Origin: Pseudomonas viridiflava
GTDB taxonomy: Bacteria; Pseudomonadota; Gammaproteobacteria; Pseudomonadales; Pseudomonadaceae
Direction: 5' to 3'
Assembly: GCF_001642795.1 (NCBI RefSeq)
Contig: NZ_LKEH01000018.1
Location: 430,056 to 494,055 of the forward strand
DNA length: 64,000 bases
Of the stretch, positions 1-8,048 are shown piece after piece (positions within the stretch are counted from its first letter, which is position 1; each line of letters begins with the position of its first letter). The notes under the pieces were generated by a model. It did not search any database. It saw only the letters and a program-made list of their open reading frames with translations, and had not been told where the DNA came from. The translations under genes and the position numbers were made by a program.

Positions 1-481
1 AGGGATGGGCGGCGTAGCCGATGTTGCGCAGCGTGTTCAACAGCTGGCTGAACGCAACCTGATCGCTGATCCAGCGCACCTGCAGTCGATGGTTCGACAG
101 GTTCAGTCGCGCCTCGACCACACCCGGCAGCCTGCCGAGCCGTTGCTCGATCAGCCAGCCACAGGCCGCGCAACTGATGCCCTCTATGAGCAGGGTGGTT
201 TCCGAAACGTCGGCGTCATGACGTACGAAAGGCGCCTGCACATCCGGGCGGTCGTAGAGTGCCAACTCATCAAGCACACGTGTTGGCAGGCTTTCCGGGT
301 TGGCGGAGGTTTCGCTGCGATGGGCGTAATAGTGTTCCAGGCCGCCCGCGACAATGGCCTCGACCACTGCCTGACATCCTGGGCAGCACAGCTCACGGGT
401 TTCTCCGAGTACGACGGCAGTGAAACGGCTGCCTGCCGGAACGGGGAGGGCGCAGTGATAGCAGAGCAGGGGCGCGTTCAC
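1..481 (-). CDS. ccoI: CcoI/FixI copper-transporting P-type ATPase, N-terminal part (cut by window edge)
   Basis: The visible 160 residues are the N-terminus of the heavy-metal P1B-ATPase that supplies copper for cbb3 oxidase assembly in the inner membrane. A cysteine-rich start (CYHC, then CCPGC) precedes a metal-binding HMA domain with a CxxC in GISCAACGWLIE near residue 105. I infer the GTG start at 481 because it lies one base after the ccoH stop and the frame stays open to the window edge. The catalytic DKTGT part lies outside the window. Position after ccoG and ccoH matches the usual ccoGHIS order. Confidence 0.9.
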   Translation of the reverse strand, partial: MNAPLLCYHCALPVPAGSRFTAVVLGETRELCCPGCQAVVEAIVAGGLEHYYAHRSETSANPESLPTRVLDELALYDRPDVQAPFVRHDADVSETTLLIEGISCAACGWLIEQRLGRLPGVVEARLNLSNHRLQVRWISDQVAFSQLLNTLRNIGYAAHP

Positions 482-482
482 G

Positions 483-1022
483 TCAGTCCTTGCGGCCTTG
501 AGCCGCCTGCAGCGGCTCGTCGCCCAGCGTCAGTGTGCGGTCATGGCCCAGCCATTCCTCCTCGAACAGACGCCAGGTCTGACCGCCTTCGCTGCCCAGC
601 AGTTCGACGAAGCGACGGCCTTCGACCCGGTCCTGAAGTTGCCCGACATAGCGACCGGCCTGCGAAGGGCTGCGGGTCAGAAATACACGGCGATCCCTGT
701 CCGGCTGAGTGGGTGAGATCAGGTTCAATTCCAGCCTTTCGGGATTGCTGTTGCCACTCAGGTGCAGTTCGGCTTCGCCCGTCACGTCGTCCAGATGAAG
801 GCTGGCGCGCAGTTTGAGGGTCTGGGCGAGTATCTCGCGATTGATCGAGCGATTGATGCCTTTGCCCGCTTCGTAATAGTTGTCGGTGACCAGATTGTCC
901 GGGTGATTGATGGCGATGCCCGCCATGGTCAGGCTGAGCACGACCGAGCCACCCAGCATGGCAATGATGATCCATGGCCAGAGGTGCCTGTACCAGGGGC
1001 TTGCAGCGGTTGCGGCGGGCAT
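483..1022 (-). CDS. ccoH: FixH/CcoH family cbb3 oxidase assembly protein
   Basis: About 179 residues. A short N-terminus is followed by one membrane segment (WPWIIIAMLGGSVVLSLTMA, roughly residues 14-33) and then a periplasmic domain with the FixH-type NPDNLVTDNYYEAGKGIN-like stretch. FixH/CcoH is needed for assembly or stability of the cbb3 oxidase. A longer frame opens at 1097 but would overlap ccoG by 65 bases, so the ATG at 1022, ten bases after the ccoG stop, is preferred. It is followed almost directly by ccoI, so the three genes are likely one transcript. Confidence 0.85.
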   Translation of the reverse strand: MPAATAASPWYRHLWPWIIIAMLGGSVVLSLTMAGIAINHPDNLVTDNYYEAGKGINRSINREILAQTLKLRASLHLDDVTGEAELHLSGNSNPERLELNLISPTQPDRDRRVFLTRSPSQAGRYVGQLQDRVEGRRFVELLGSEGGQTWRLFEEEWLGHDRTLTLGDEPLQAAQGRKD

Positions 1023-1032
1023 GGCGATGCTC

Positions 1033-2448
1033 TTAGCGGGTGGACGGGCCGATGAACCGGCTTCTGGTTTCGAGGCGAATCTCGTCGTCATGCACATCCC
1101 TGAGGATGAACGTGATGTCCTGCGTGCTCGACGGCAGGGCTTCGGCAGCGCTGGACAGTTGCACTGGCGTGCTGAGAATCTCGCCTGCTTCGACCGTTAT
1201 TTCACGACGTCCCTGCCATTTCAGATCAGGCAGCCCATGGGCTTCCAGTGCATAGGTACGGGCGACCTGATCCTTGTTCATGACCTTGAGGCTGTAGACG
1301 TTTTCGATCCGCCCCTCAGCGTTTTCCCGGTACAGCATGCGGTCCTTGCTGACATCCAGCCCGACCAGAGAGCGGGTCAGGAAGGCGCTGGTCAGCAACC
1401 CGATCATCAGCAGCAACACCAGCGCATAGCCGATCAGACGCGGGCGCAGTGTACGCGTTGTGTGCCCTGACAATCTGTTCTCGGTGGTGTAGCTGATCAG
1501 CCCGCGCGGGTAGGCCATTCTGTCCATGACCGTGTCGCAGGCATCGATACAGGCTGCGCAGCCGATACACTCGACCTGCAAGCCGTCGCGAATGTCGATG
1601 CCGGTCGGGCAGACCTGCACGCACATCGTGCAGTCAATGCAATCACCCAGACCTTGCGCCTGATGATCAGCCTCTTTTTTCCTTGCCCCGCGTGGTTCAC
1701 CGCGTTGCGGGTCGTAGGACACGATCAGGGTATCCCTGTCGAACATCACGCTCTGGAATCGCGCGTAGGGGCACATGTAAATGCACACCTGTTCGCGCAG
1801 CCAGCCCGCGTTGACGTAGGTCGCCAGCGTGAAGAACCCGACCCAGAAATACGCCCAGCCATCGGCCTGCCCGGTGAACAGGTCCGTGATCAGTTGGCGG
1901 ATTGGTGAAAAATAGCCGACGAAGGTCAAGCCAGTGGCGACGCCGATCAACAACCAAAGACTGTGTTTGGCCAGCTTGCGCGCCAGTTTTCCGATGGACA
2001 TCGGTGAGCTGTCGAGTCTGATGCGCTGGTTGCGGTCGCCTTCGGTGAGTTTTTCGCACCACATGAAGATCCAGGTCCAGACGCTTTGCGGGCAGGTATA
2101 ACCGCACCACACGCGTCCTGCGTAAACCGTCACGAAGAACAGGCCGAACGCGGCGACGATCAACAGACCTGAAAGCAGGATGAAATCCTGTGGCCAGAAG
2201 GTTGCGCCGAAAATGTAGAACCGGCGCTCAGGCAGGTCCCACCAGATGGCCTGATGACCCTCGCGATTGAGCCAGACCGCGCCGAAGTAGATCAGCAGCA
2301 ACACCACGCCGGTGGTCATGCGCAGGTTGCGATAGACACCCTTGAACGTACGGGTGTAGATGTTTTTCCGCGAGGCGTACAGGTCGACGAACGCGTCGTC
2401 GCTCCCGGTCGGTGGTGTGATGTTGTGTAGCGGGATCCGCTCACTCAT
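1033..2448 (-). CDS. ccoG: CcoG/FixG/RdxA iron-sulfur cytochrome oxidase accessory protein
   Basis: 471 residues, normal length for the family. It has several membrane segments in the first 220 residues, the CGYTCPQ motif near 115, and two ferredoxin-like clusters: Cys270/273/276/280 and Cys294/297/300/304. The C-terminal 110 residues look like the Ig-fold FixG tail. In the family this protein acts in copper handling, probably as a cupric reductase, for cbb3 oxidase biogenesis. It heads the ccoGHI group, separated from the structural operon by a toxin-antitoxin pair. Confidence 0.93.
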   Translation of the reverse strand: MSERIPLHNITPPTGSDDAFVDLYASRKNIYTRTFKGVYRNLRMTTGVVLLLIYFGAVWLNREGHQAIWWDLPERRFYIFGATFWPQDFILLSGLLIVAAFGLFFVTVYAGRVWCGYTCPQSVWTWIFMWCEKLTEGDRNQRIRLDSSPMSIGKLARKLAKHSLWLLIGVATGLTFVGYFSPIRQLITDLFTGQADGWAYFWVGFFTLATYVNAGWLREQVCIYMCPYARFQSVMFDRDTLIVSYDPQRGEPRGARKKEADHQAQGLGDCIDCTMCVQVCPTGIDIRDGLQVECIGCAACIDACDTVMDRMAYPRGLISYTTENRLSGHTTRTLRPRLIGYALVLLLMIGLLTSAFLTRSLVGLDVSKDRMLYRENAEGRIENVYSLKVMNKDQVARTYALEAHGLPDLKWQGRREITVEAGEILSTPVQLSSAAEALPSSTQDITFILRDVHDDEIRLETRSRFIGPSTR

Positions 2449-2472
2449 GGCGCGTTCCTGCGGCGAGGGTAT

Positions 2473-2925
2473 TCACCGGGCCGCCGTCGAGTCGCTTGCA
2501 GGCTCCTCGTTCAACTGGCTGATCCACGGATTCAGCAGCGCGACATTGCAGGGCTGGAAATCCGCCGTGTTGCGCGTGACCACGGTCATGCCGTGAACCA
2601 GTGCGGTGGCTGCAATCAAGGCATCGCATTCGTTACGTGGGTCGGGAATATGAAGGTGTGCGCACCGTTTGGCAACGGCAGTGTCGACCGCCAGAATGCG
2701 CCCGGCGAAAGCTTTCAGAACGTGATGTTCCAACCAGGTTCTGAGCGCTGCGCCCTGAATCGGATCACGTCGTTCGACACGCAGGACGCCTGTTTCCAGC
2801 TCAAGAAGGGTGATGGATGAAATGAACAGGCTCGACGCCATGTGTGACCGGGACCATCTGAGCACGTTGGCGTCCGGGCTGCGTTTTCTGAGTTCGGAGA
2901 CGACGTTGGTGTCGAGCAGAAACAT
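2473..2925 (-). CDS. PIN-domain toxin, VapC/FitB type
   Basis: 150 residues starting MFLLDTNVVSEL, the classic PIN start with the first catalytic Asp. The conserved acidic residues follow: Glu in LLELETG and Asp in the NECDALIAATAL segment, then TRNTADF near the end. PIN toxins are Mg-dependent ribonucleases, usually cutting tRNA or rRNA. The ATG shares one base with the antitoxin stop (TGATG), which implies translational coupling. The last dozen residues (EEPASDSTAAR) extend past the usual PIN end. The gene stops 24 bases before ccoG, so its transcript could read into ccoG. Confidence 0.9.
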   Translation of the reverse strand: MFLLDTNVVSELRKRSPDANVLRWSRSHMASSLFISSITLLELETGVLRVERRDPIQGAALRTWLEHHVLKAFAGRILAVDTAVAKRCAHLHIPDPRNECDALIAATALVHGMTVVTRNTADFQPCNVALLNPWISQLNEEPASDSTAAR

Positions 2926-3170
2926 CAGGAGAGGTCCACCGGACGGGGTGTGATAGCAGCCCGTTGTGGTTCGAATTCAATGTCTACAGGCATCGCGAGC
3001 AGGTCGGCAATGCTGACCGCGCTGCCTGTCAGCTTCAGATAATCTTCGATTGAAAGCAGAACATGGGCTGGGCGGCCCCGGTCGGTGATGATGACCGGAC
3101 CTTCTTTGGCAGCCTTTTTGGCGCCGCTGGTGTCCTGATTGAATTCCCGGCTCGAGAGGGTAGTTGTCAT
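2925..3170 (-). CDS. Phd/YefM-family antitoxin
   Basis: 81 residues. The N-terminus (MTTTLSSREFNQDTSGAKKAAKEG) and the segment PVIITDRGRPAHVLLSIEDY are typical of the Phd/YefM DNA-binding antitoxin fold. The C-terminal tail would bind the toxin encoded next. The start at 3170 is chosen because a strong AGGAGG ribosome site lies just upstream; a longer frame reaches 3218 but lacks such a site. Such antitoxins repress their own promoter, here expected in the 136-base gap before ccoP. Confidence 0.9.
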   Translation of the reverse strand: MTTTLSSREFNQDTSGAKKAAKEGPVIITDRGRPAHVLLSIEDYLKLTGSAVSIADLLAMPVDIEFEPQRAAITPRPVDLS

Positions 3171-3306
3171 GGGCGACCTCCTTGGAACAGCTAGCGCAGA
3201 GAAACGAAGTCTAGCCATGTAGAAATGTAACTACAAGTCTGGAATCTTTTCAGAATGAGCCGCGATATTGTCTATGGACGGGCCGCTGCGTGGTCATGCA
3301 GCTGGA

Positions 3307-4284
3307 TCACTCTGCTTGAGCCGGCTTTTCCCGACGCGACAGGCTGTACACGTACGCCGCCAGAATATGCACCCGGTCATCACCCTGAGTCGCCTGTTGC
3401 GCAGGCATCTGCCCCTGACGGCCATAACGGATCGTCTGTTGAAGCTGGGCAAAGCCCGATCCGTAAATGAAGCCCGCTGGATGAGTCAAATCCGGCGCAC
3501 CGAGAATCGCCAGACCTTTGCCTTCGGCACCGTGGCAGGCGATGCAACTGGTTGCGTAGATCTTCTGCCCGGCAACCGGGTCGGCCTTCGCGCCTTCGGG
3601 CAGGTTTCGACCGTCCATGAGCGTGATGACGTACGCCGAAACGTCACGTACGCCTTGCTCACCCAGTACTTCGCCCCAAGCGGGCATGACCGCACGACGG
3701 CCGTTCAGGATCGAGGTTTTGATCGATTGCGGGTCGCCGCCCCAACGCCAGTTGTCGTCCGTCAGGTTCGGAAAACCATAGGCCCCCTTGGCGTCCGAAC
3801 CGTGGCAGACCGAGCAATTGGACGCAAACAGCCGCGCGCCCATGCCCAGTGCTTTCTGATCTTTGGCGACTTCCTCGATGGGCATGGCGGCGTATTTCGC
3901 AAACAGCGGGCCGTACTGGGCTTCGGCGCTCGCCACTTCCTTTTCCCATTCGTGAACGCCAGTCCAGCCTTGCTTACCGTCGGCAAATTGCAGCTGTTTG
4001 TCTTTGTCCAGATAGGTGTAGCCAGGCAGCAGGCCTTGCCAGTTGCCCAGGCCCGGATACAGCACCAGATAGCCCACGGCAAACACGATGGTGGCGATGA
4101 ACAGCTTGAACCACCAGTTGGGCAGAGGGTTGTCGTATTCCTCGATACCGTCAAAGGAGTGACCCATGGTTTCGTCGGTCTGATCCTTGCGCTCTCCCTT
4201 GCGGGTCGCCATCAACAGCCAGACCAGAGCGACCAGCGTGCCCAGCGTAAGGACCGAGACATACAGGCTCCAGAACGTACTCAT
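3307..4284 (-). CDS. ccoP: cbb3-type cytochrome c oxidase subunit III (diheme c)
   Basis: 325 residues. There are two membrane segments (about 5-26 and 60-80) and then two c-type heme sites, C157SVCH161 and C247IACH251, on the periplasmic side. CcoP passes electrons from soluble cytochrome c to CcoO and CcoN. The two-helix N-terminus is the form seen in pseudomonads. Its start overlaps the end of ccoQ by four bases (ATGA), so it belongs to the ccoNOQP operon. Confidence 0.97.
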   Translation of the reverse strand: MSTFWSLYVSVLTLGTLVALVWLLMATRKGERKDQTDETMGHSFDGIEEYDNPLPNWWFKLFIATIVFAVGYLVLYPGLGNWQGLLPGYTYLDKDKQLQFADGKQGWTGVHEWEKEVASAEAQYGPLFAKYAAMPIEEVAKDQKALGMGARLFASNCSVCHGSDAKGAYGFPNLTDDNWRWGGDPQSIKTSILNGRRAVMPAWGEVLGEQGVRDVSAYVITLMDGRNLPEGAKADPVAGQKIYATSCIACHGAEGKGLAILGAPDLTHPAGFIYGSGFAQLQQTIRYGRQGQMPAQQATQGDDRVHILAAYVYSLSRREKPAQAE

Positions 4285-4472
4285 GGCGCATCGCTCCGGG
4301 AGGTTGTGGACCGCGTGACCTTGCTGATGGCTTCAGGATCATCGGCGAACGGCAGCAGCGTTGCGTCATCGAACTCGGCCTTGCGCTTCGGGCTGAACAC
4401 CCACAGCGTCAGGCCGATGAACGCCACCATCACCACCAGCGTGCCAAGGCCTCGAATCATTCCGATGTCCAT
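4281..4472 (-). CDS. ccoQ: cbb3-type cytochrome oxidase subunit CcoQ
   Basis: A short protein of about 63 residues beginning [20 protein letters not shown], a single membrane helix followed by [19 protein letters not shown], which matches the CcoQ pattern. CcoQ stabilises the oxidase complex. The start is uncertain within three codons: GTG at 4481, ATG at 4475 or ATG at 4472 are all in frame. I give 4472, which begins with the MDIG seen in the family. It lies between ccoO and ccoP in one operon. Confidence 0.9.
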   Translation of the reverse strand: MDIGMIRGLGTLVVMVAFIGLTLWVFSPKRKAEFDDATLLPFADDPEAISKVTRSTTSRSDAP

Positions 4473-4477
4473 CATGT

Positions 4478-5086
4478 TCACCGTTTGCTCTTGATGAGGG
4501 TGCCGAGGCCTTGCAGGTACGCGACCAGCGCGTCCATTTCGGTCTTGCCTTGCACGGCCGCCGCAGCACCGGCGATATCGGCATCGGTGTAAGGCGTGCC
4601 CAGCGTGCGCAGCACTTCGAGCTTTTTCGCGGTGTCCTTGCCGTCGAGTACCTTTTCGACCAGAAACGGGTAGGCAGGCATTTTCGATTCAGGTACCACG
4701 TCGCGCGGGTTGTACAGGTGCGCGCGGTGCCAGTCGTCCGAGTAGCGACCGCCGACTCTCGCCAGATCCGGCCCTGTGCGTTTCGAGCCCCACAGGAAAG
4801 GGTGATCCCAGACGCTTTCGCCTGCGACCGAATAATGCCCGTAACGCTCGGTCTCAGCCCGGAACGGACGGATCATCTGCGAATGGCAACCCACACAGCC
4901 GTTGGCGATATAGACGTCGCGGCCTTCCACCTCCAGCGCCGTGCGCGGCTTCATACCCTCGATGGGTTGATTGGTCACGTCCTGAAAGAACAGCGGCACG
5001 ATCTGCGTCAGGCCACCGATGCTGACAGCAATGACCATGAACAAGGCCAGCAGACCGATGTTCTTTTCCAGCACTTCATGCTTCAT
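4478..5086 (-). CDS. ccoO: cbb3-type cytochrome c oxidase subunit II (monoheme c)
   Basis: 202 residues with an N-terminal membrane anchor (about 10-32) and one heme c site, C64VGCH68, followed by [18 protein letters not shown], strongly conserved in CcoO. It relays electrons from CcoP to the catalytic subunit. The start at 5086 shares one base with the ccoN stop (TGATG), indicating coupled translation. A longer open frame to 5170 lies wholly inside ccoN and is rejected. Confidence 0.97.
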   Translation of the reverse strand: MKHEVLEKNIGLLALFMVIAVSIGGLTQIVPLFFQDVTNQPIEGMKPRTALEVEGRDVYIANGCVGCHSQMIRPFRAETERYGHYSVAGESVWDHPFLWGSKRTGPDLARVGGRYSDDWHRAHLYNPRDVVPESKMPAYPFLVEKVLDGKDTAKKLEVLRTLGTPYTDADIAGAAAAVQGKTEMDALVAYLQGLGTLIKSKR

Positions 5087-6528
5087 CAGTGCGCCCCCAC
5101 GACGGTGATACGGGCCGCTGCCTCTGCTTCTGCAGGGCTGGAAGCGCGCACCGTGCGCCATACGTTCCACGCCATCAACAACATGCCACTGGTGAAAATC
5201 GCACCGCCGATAAACCGCACCACGTAGCCGGGATGGCTGGCCTGCATGGCTTCAACGAAGGAGTAGGTGAGCGTGCCGTCGGTATTGATCGCGCGCCACA
5301 TCAGGCCTTGCGTGATGCCGTTGACCCACATCGAGGTGATGTACAACACGGTGCCGATGGTTGCCAGCCAGAAATGTGCGTTGATCAGGCCGACGCTGTG
5401 CATCTGCTGCCGACCGAAAACCCTGGGGATCATGTGGTAGGTCGCGCCGATGGTGATCATTGCCACCCAGCCCAGCGCGCCGGAATGTACATGGCCGATG
5501 GTCCAGTCGGTGTAGTGCGACAGTGAGTTGACCGTTTTGATCGCCATCATCGGCCCTTCGAACGTCGACATGCCGTAGAACGCCAGCGAGACCACCAGAA
5601 AGCGCAGGATCGGGTCGGTGCGCAATTTATGCCACGCCCCGGACAGGGTCATCATGCCGTTGATCATGCCGCCCCAGCTCGGCGCCAGCAGGATGATCGA
5701 CATGACCATGCCCAGCGACTGTGCCCAGTCGGGCAGGGCGGTGTAATGCAGGTGGTGCGGGCCGGCCCAGATGTACAGCGTGATCAATGCCCAGAAATGC
5801 ACGATGGACAGACGATAGGAGTAGATCGGGCGTTCGGCCTGCTTGGGCACGAAGTAGTACATCATCCCGAGAAAGCCTGTGGTCAGGAAAAAGCCCACGG
5901 CATTGTGCCCGTACCACCATTGGATCATCGCATCGGTAGCGCCCGCGTAGGCCGAGTAGGATTTGAACAGGCTGACCGGCAGGGCGATGTGATTGACCAC
6001 GTGCAGCATGCCTGTTACCACAATGAATGCGCCGTAAAACCAGTTGGCGACGTAAATATGCCGGGTCTTGCGCCGCACGATAGTGCCGAAGAACACCGCG
6101 CCATAGGCGATCCACACAATGGCCAGCAGGATTGCAATCGGCCACTCGAGCTCTGCGTATTCCTTGGTGGTGGTGTAGCCCATCGGCAGCGAGACGATGG
6201 CGCTGACGATAACGGCCTGCCAGCCCCAGAAGGTAAAGGCCGCAAGCCGGTCTGAGATCAGCCGGGTTTGGCAGGTGCGCTGGACCACGTAATAGGACGT
6301 GCCGAACAGCGCACAGCCGCCGAAGGCAAAGATCACCAGATTGGTGTGCAGCGGACGCAAGCGACCGAACGTTGTCCACTCCAGACCGAAGTTCAGCTCG
6401 GGCCAGACCAGTTGCGAGGCAATGAACACACCCAGTGCCATGCCGACAATGCCCCAGACCACGGTCATGATGGCGAACTGGCGAACCACGGTGTAGTTGT
6501 AAGCCGTCGGGCTGATTGCTGCGCTCAT
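5086..6528 (-). CDS. ccoN: cbb3-type cytochrome c oxidase subunit I (catalytic)
   Basis: 480 residues with about twelve membrane helices. Expected histidine ligands are visible, including [22 protein letters not shown], the [13 protein letters not shown] pair and the [14 protein letters not shown] segment. This subunit holds the heme b and heme b3-CuB oxygen reduction site and pumps protons. It is the first gene of ccoNOQP. No TTGAT-N4-ATCAA Anr/Fnr box is visible in the 276 bases upstream, which fits the oxygen-independent type of cco operon known in pseudomonads. Confidence 0.97.
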   Translation of the reverse strand: MSAAISPTAYNYTVVRQFAIMTVVWGIVGMALGVFIASQLVWPELNFGLEWTTFGRLRPLHTNLVIFAFGGCALFGTSYYVVQRTCQTRLISDRLAAFTFWGWQAVIVSAIVSLPMGYTTTKEYAELEWPIAILLAIVWIAYGAVFFGTIVRRKTRHIYVANWFYGAFIVVTGMLHVVNHIALPVSLFKSYSAYAGATDAMIQWWYGHNAVGFFLTTGFLGMMYYFVPKQAERPIYSYRLSIVHFWALITLYIWAGPHHLHYTALPDWAQSLGMVMSIILLAPSWGGMINGMMTLSGAWHKLRTDPILRFLVVSLAFYGMSTFEGPMMAIKTVNSLSHYTDWTIGHVHSGALGWVAMITIGATYHMIPRVFGRQQMHSVGLINAHFWLATIGTVLYITSMWVNGITQGLMWRAINTDGTLTYSFVEAMQASHPGYVVRFIGGAIFTSGMLLMAWNVWRTVRASSPAEAEAAARITVVGAH

Positions 6529-6804
6529 TTACAGACTTCCAGAATTCAGATTTTTGCGAAGCATAAGCGGGCTCTGGCGAGGCGCGACATCGCCGGAACA
6601 GACCGAAAAGGCGGGGCAAGAGGAGACCGGCAAAGCGCTCTGGCACAAGGTGTCTGCGACAGGTCTCTGGTCGGCAAGCTTAACTTTGAAAGGCACACGT
6701 GGGAAGCCGACGCACTCATCTGGCGTGGCATCGAGGTGCGGTTGCCGATCGGTCACGGGTATAGTCCGTTTTTTTACCGCTATCCCTATAGAAGAGAAGC
6801 ATCC

Positions 6805-7485
6805 ATGAGTACCGGGACACAGGTCGAACATCAGTGCATGCGTCTGGCGCAGGATAACGGCTGGCTATGGACGGCAGGTCAGCGTGGTGCCGGGCAGGAG
6901 CCTGTCACGCTGTTGCTGGCGCATGGTGCCGGTGCGCCAATGGACAGCGATTTCATGAACAACATCGCGGGGTTTCTTGGCAGACAAGGTGTGGATGTCA
7001 TGCGCTTCGAGTTCCCGTATATGGCCCAGCGACGTCAGGGTGGGAGCAAGCGTCCGCCCAATCAGCAAGGCCAACTGCTCGACTGTTGGCGTGAGGTTTA
7101 TGCACAGCTGCGACCCTGTGTCACGGGACGGCTGGCGATTGGGGGCAAATCCATGGGGGGCAGGATGGCGAGCCTGATTGCCGACGAATTGAGCGTCGAT
7201 GCGCTGGTGTGTCTGGGCTATCCCTTCTATGCGGTGGGCAAGCCGGAAAAACCGCGAACTGCACACCTGGCTGATCTTCGTACGCGGGCGCTGATCGTGC
7301 AGGGCGAGCGTGATGCGCTGGGTAATCGCGAGGCGGTCGAGCAATACGTGCTGTCAGGCACGATACGCCTGCACTGGCTGCCGACGGCCAATCATGACCT
7401 CAAGCCGTTGAAGGCTGCAGGCGTCACTCATGATCAATGCCTGATGGATTCGGCAGAGAACATTGCAGTATTTCTTCGCGAATGA
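6805..7485 (+). CDS. Predicted alpha/beta hydrolase (KANL3/Tex30-like family)
   Basis: 226 residues. The nucleophile elbow is GGKSMGGRMAS (near 113-123), an oxyanion-type LLLAHGAGAPMDS lies near the N-terminus, and a late His sits in TANHDLKPLK. This matches the small bacterial alpha/beta hydrolases of COG3571 type, whose substrate is unknown. The ATG at 6805 follows GAAGAGAAG. The gene is divergent from ccoN and ends one base before the convergent gene at 7487. Confidence 0.85.
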   Translation: MSTGTQVEHQCMRLAQDNGWLWTAGQRGAGQEPVTLLLAHGAGAPMDSDFMNNIAGFLGRQGVDVMRFEFPYMAQRRQGGSKRPPNQQGQLLDCWREVYAQLRPCVTGRLAIGGKSMGGRMASLIADELSVDALVCLGYPFYAVGKPEKPRTAHLADLRTRALIVQGERDALGNREAVEQYVLSGTIRLHWLPTANHDLKPLKAAGVTHDQCLMDSAENIAVFLRE

Positions 7486-7486
7486 G

Positions 7487-7945
7487 TCATTTGCACAGCA
7501 CCTCGAAGGCACCTTCGGTGACCTCGAATGCCACGGCCGACATGCTGAAACTGAATTCGCCTCTCAAACGCATCGTGCGCGGATTGGCTTCGATCAGTTT
7601 CAGTACACCTGCCTGAAAATGCCCCGAGTGGTAGATCACGCTCTGCCAATGGGGCGTTTCGTTATAGATGACCTTGATTCGGTCGTGACCGATCAGGTTG
7701 TGCGTTCCCGGACGCAGGTCATGATCGAAGAACAGTCCGATGCTGGTGCGCTTGTTGCCGACCTTGCCGTCGGCAATCACTTTCCAGATCCAGTGATCAG
7801 GCGCGTGGGACAGTTCCGGGCGCTGCGTCAGTCGCCCCAGCAGCGAGGTCAGGACGAAAGGCTTCTGGTTGACGCGGGCGTCGAAAGTGCCTTCGCTGGA
7901 AGGTGGGCGGACAAAGCGGCGAGTGGGCGTGGCAGTGTGGCGCAT
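7487..7945 (-). CDS. Hypothetical protein
   Basis: About 152 residues from the ATG at 7945, which has CAAGAG nine bases upstream. An upstream GTG at 8017 lies inside a perfect inverted repeat and is unlikely as a start. The protein has no clear signal peptide or membrane segment and reads as a compact soluble domain rich in aromatic and His residues (HWIWKVIADGKVGNKRTS). I do not recognise the family. It is convergent with the hydrolase gene. Confidence 0.6.
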   Translation of the reverse strand: MRHTATPTRRFVRPPSSEGTFDARVNQKPFVLTSLLGRLTQRPELSHAPDHWIWKVIADGKVGNKRTSIGLFFDHDLRPGTHNLIGHDRIKVIYNETPHWQSVIYHSGHFQAGVLKLIEANPRTMRLRGEFSFSMSAVAFEVTEGAFEVLCK

Positions 7946-7998
7946 GGTCGGGCTCTTGAAGCGGGAGGGCTGTACGCCTGATGTGCATACATGAAAAG

Positions 7999-8027
7999 AG
8001 GGCGTTACGTTATTCACGTAACGCCCT
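7999..8027. terminator. 12-bp perfect inverted repeat, probable bidirectional terminator
   Basis: AGGGCGTTACGT and its exact complement are separated by five bases, 22 bases past the stop of the large minus-strand gene. On the minus strand it is followed by CTTTTC, a short T tract. Confidence 0.65.
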
Positions 8028-8048
8028 GGCTAACGCTTCAGCAATCGC

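Noticed and set aside
5..817. Long plus-strand open frame at the window start
   Set aside because: It overlaps ccoI and ccoH on the other strand, which show clear family motifs; the frame is a high-GC shadow.
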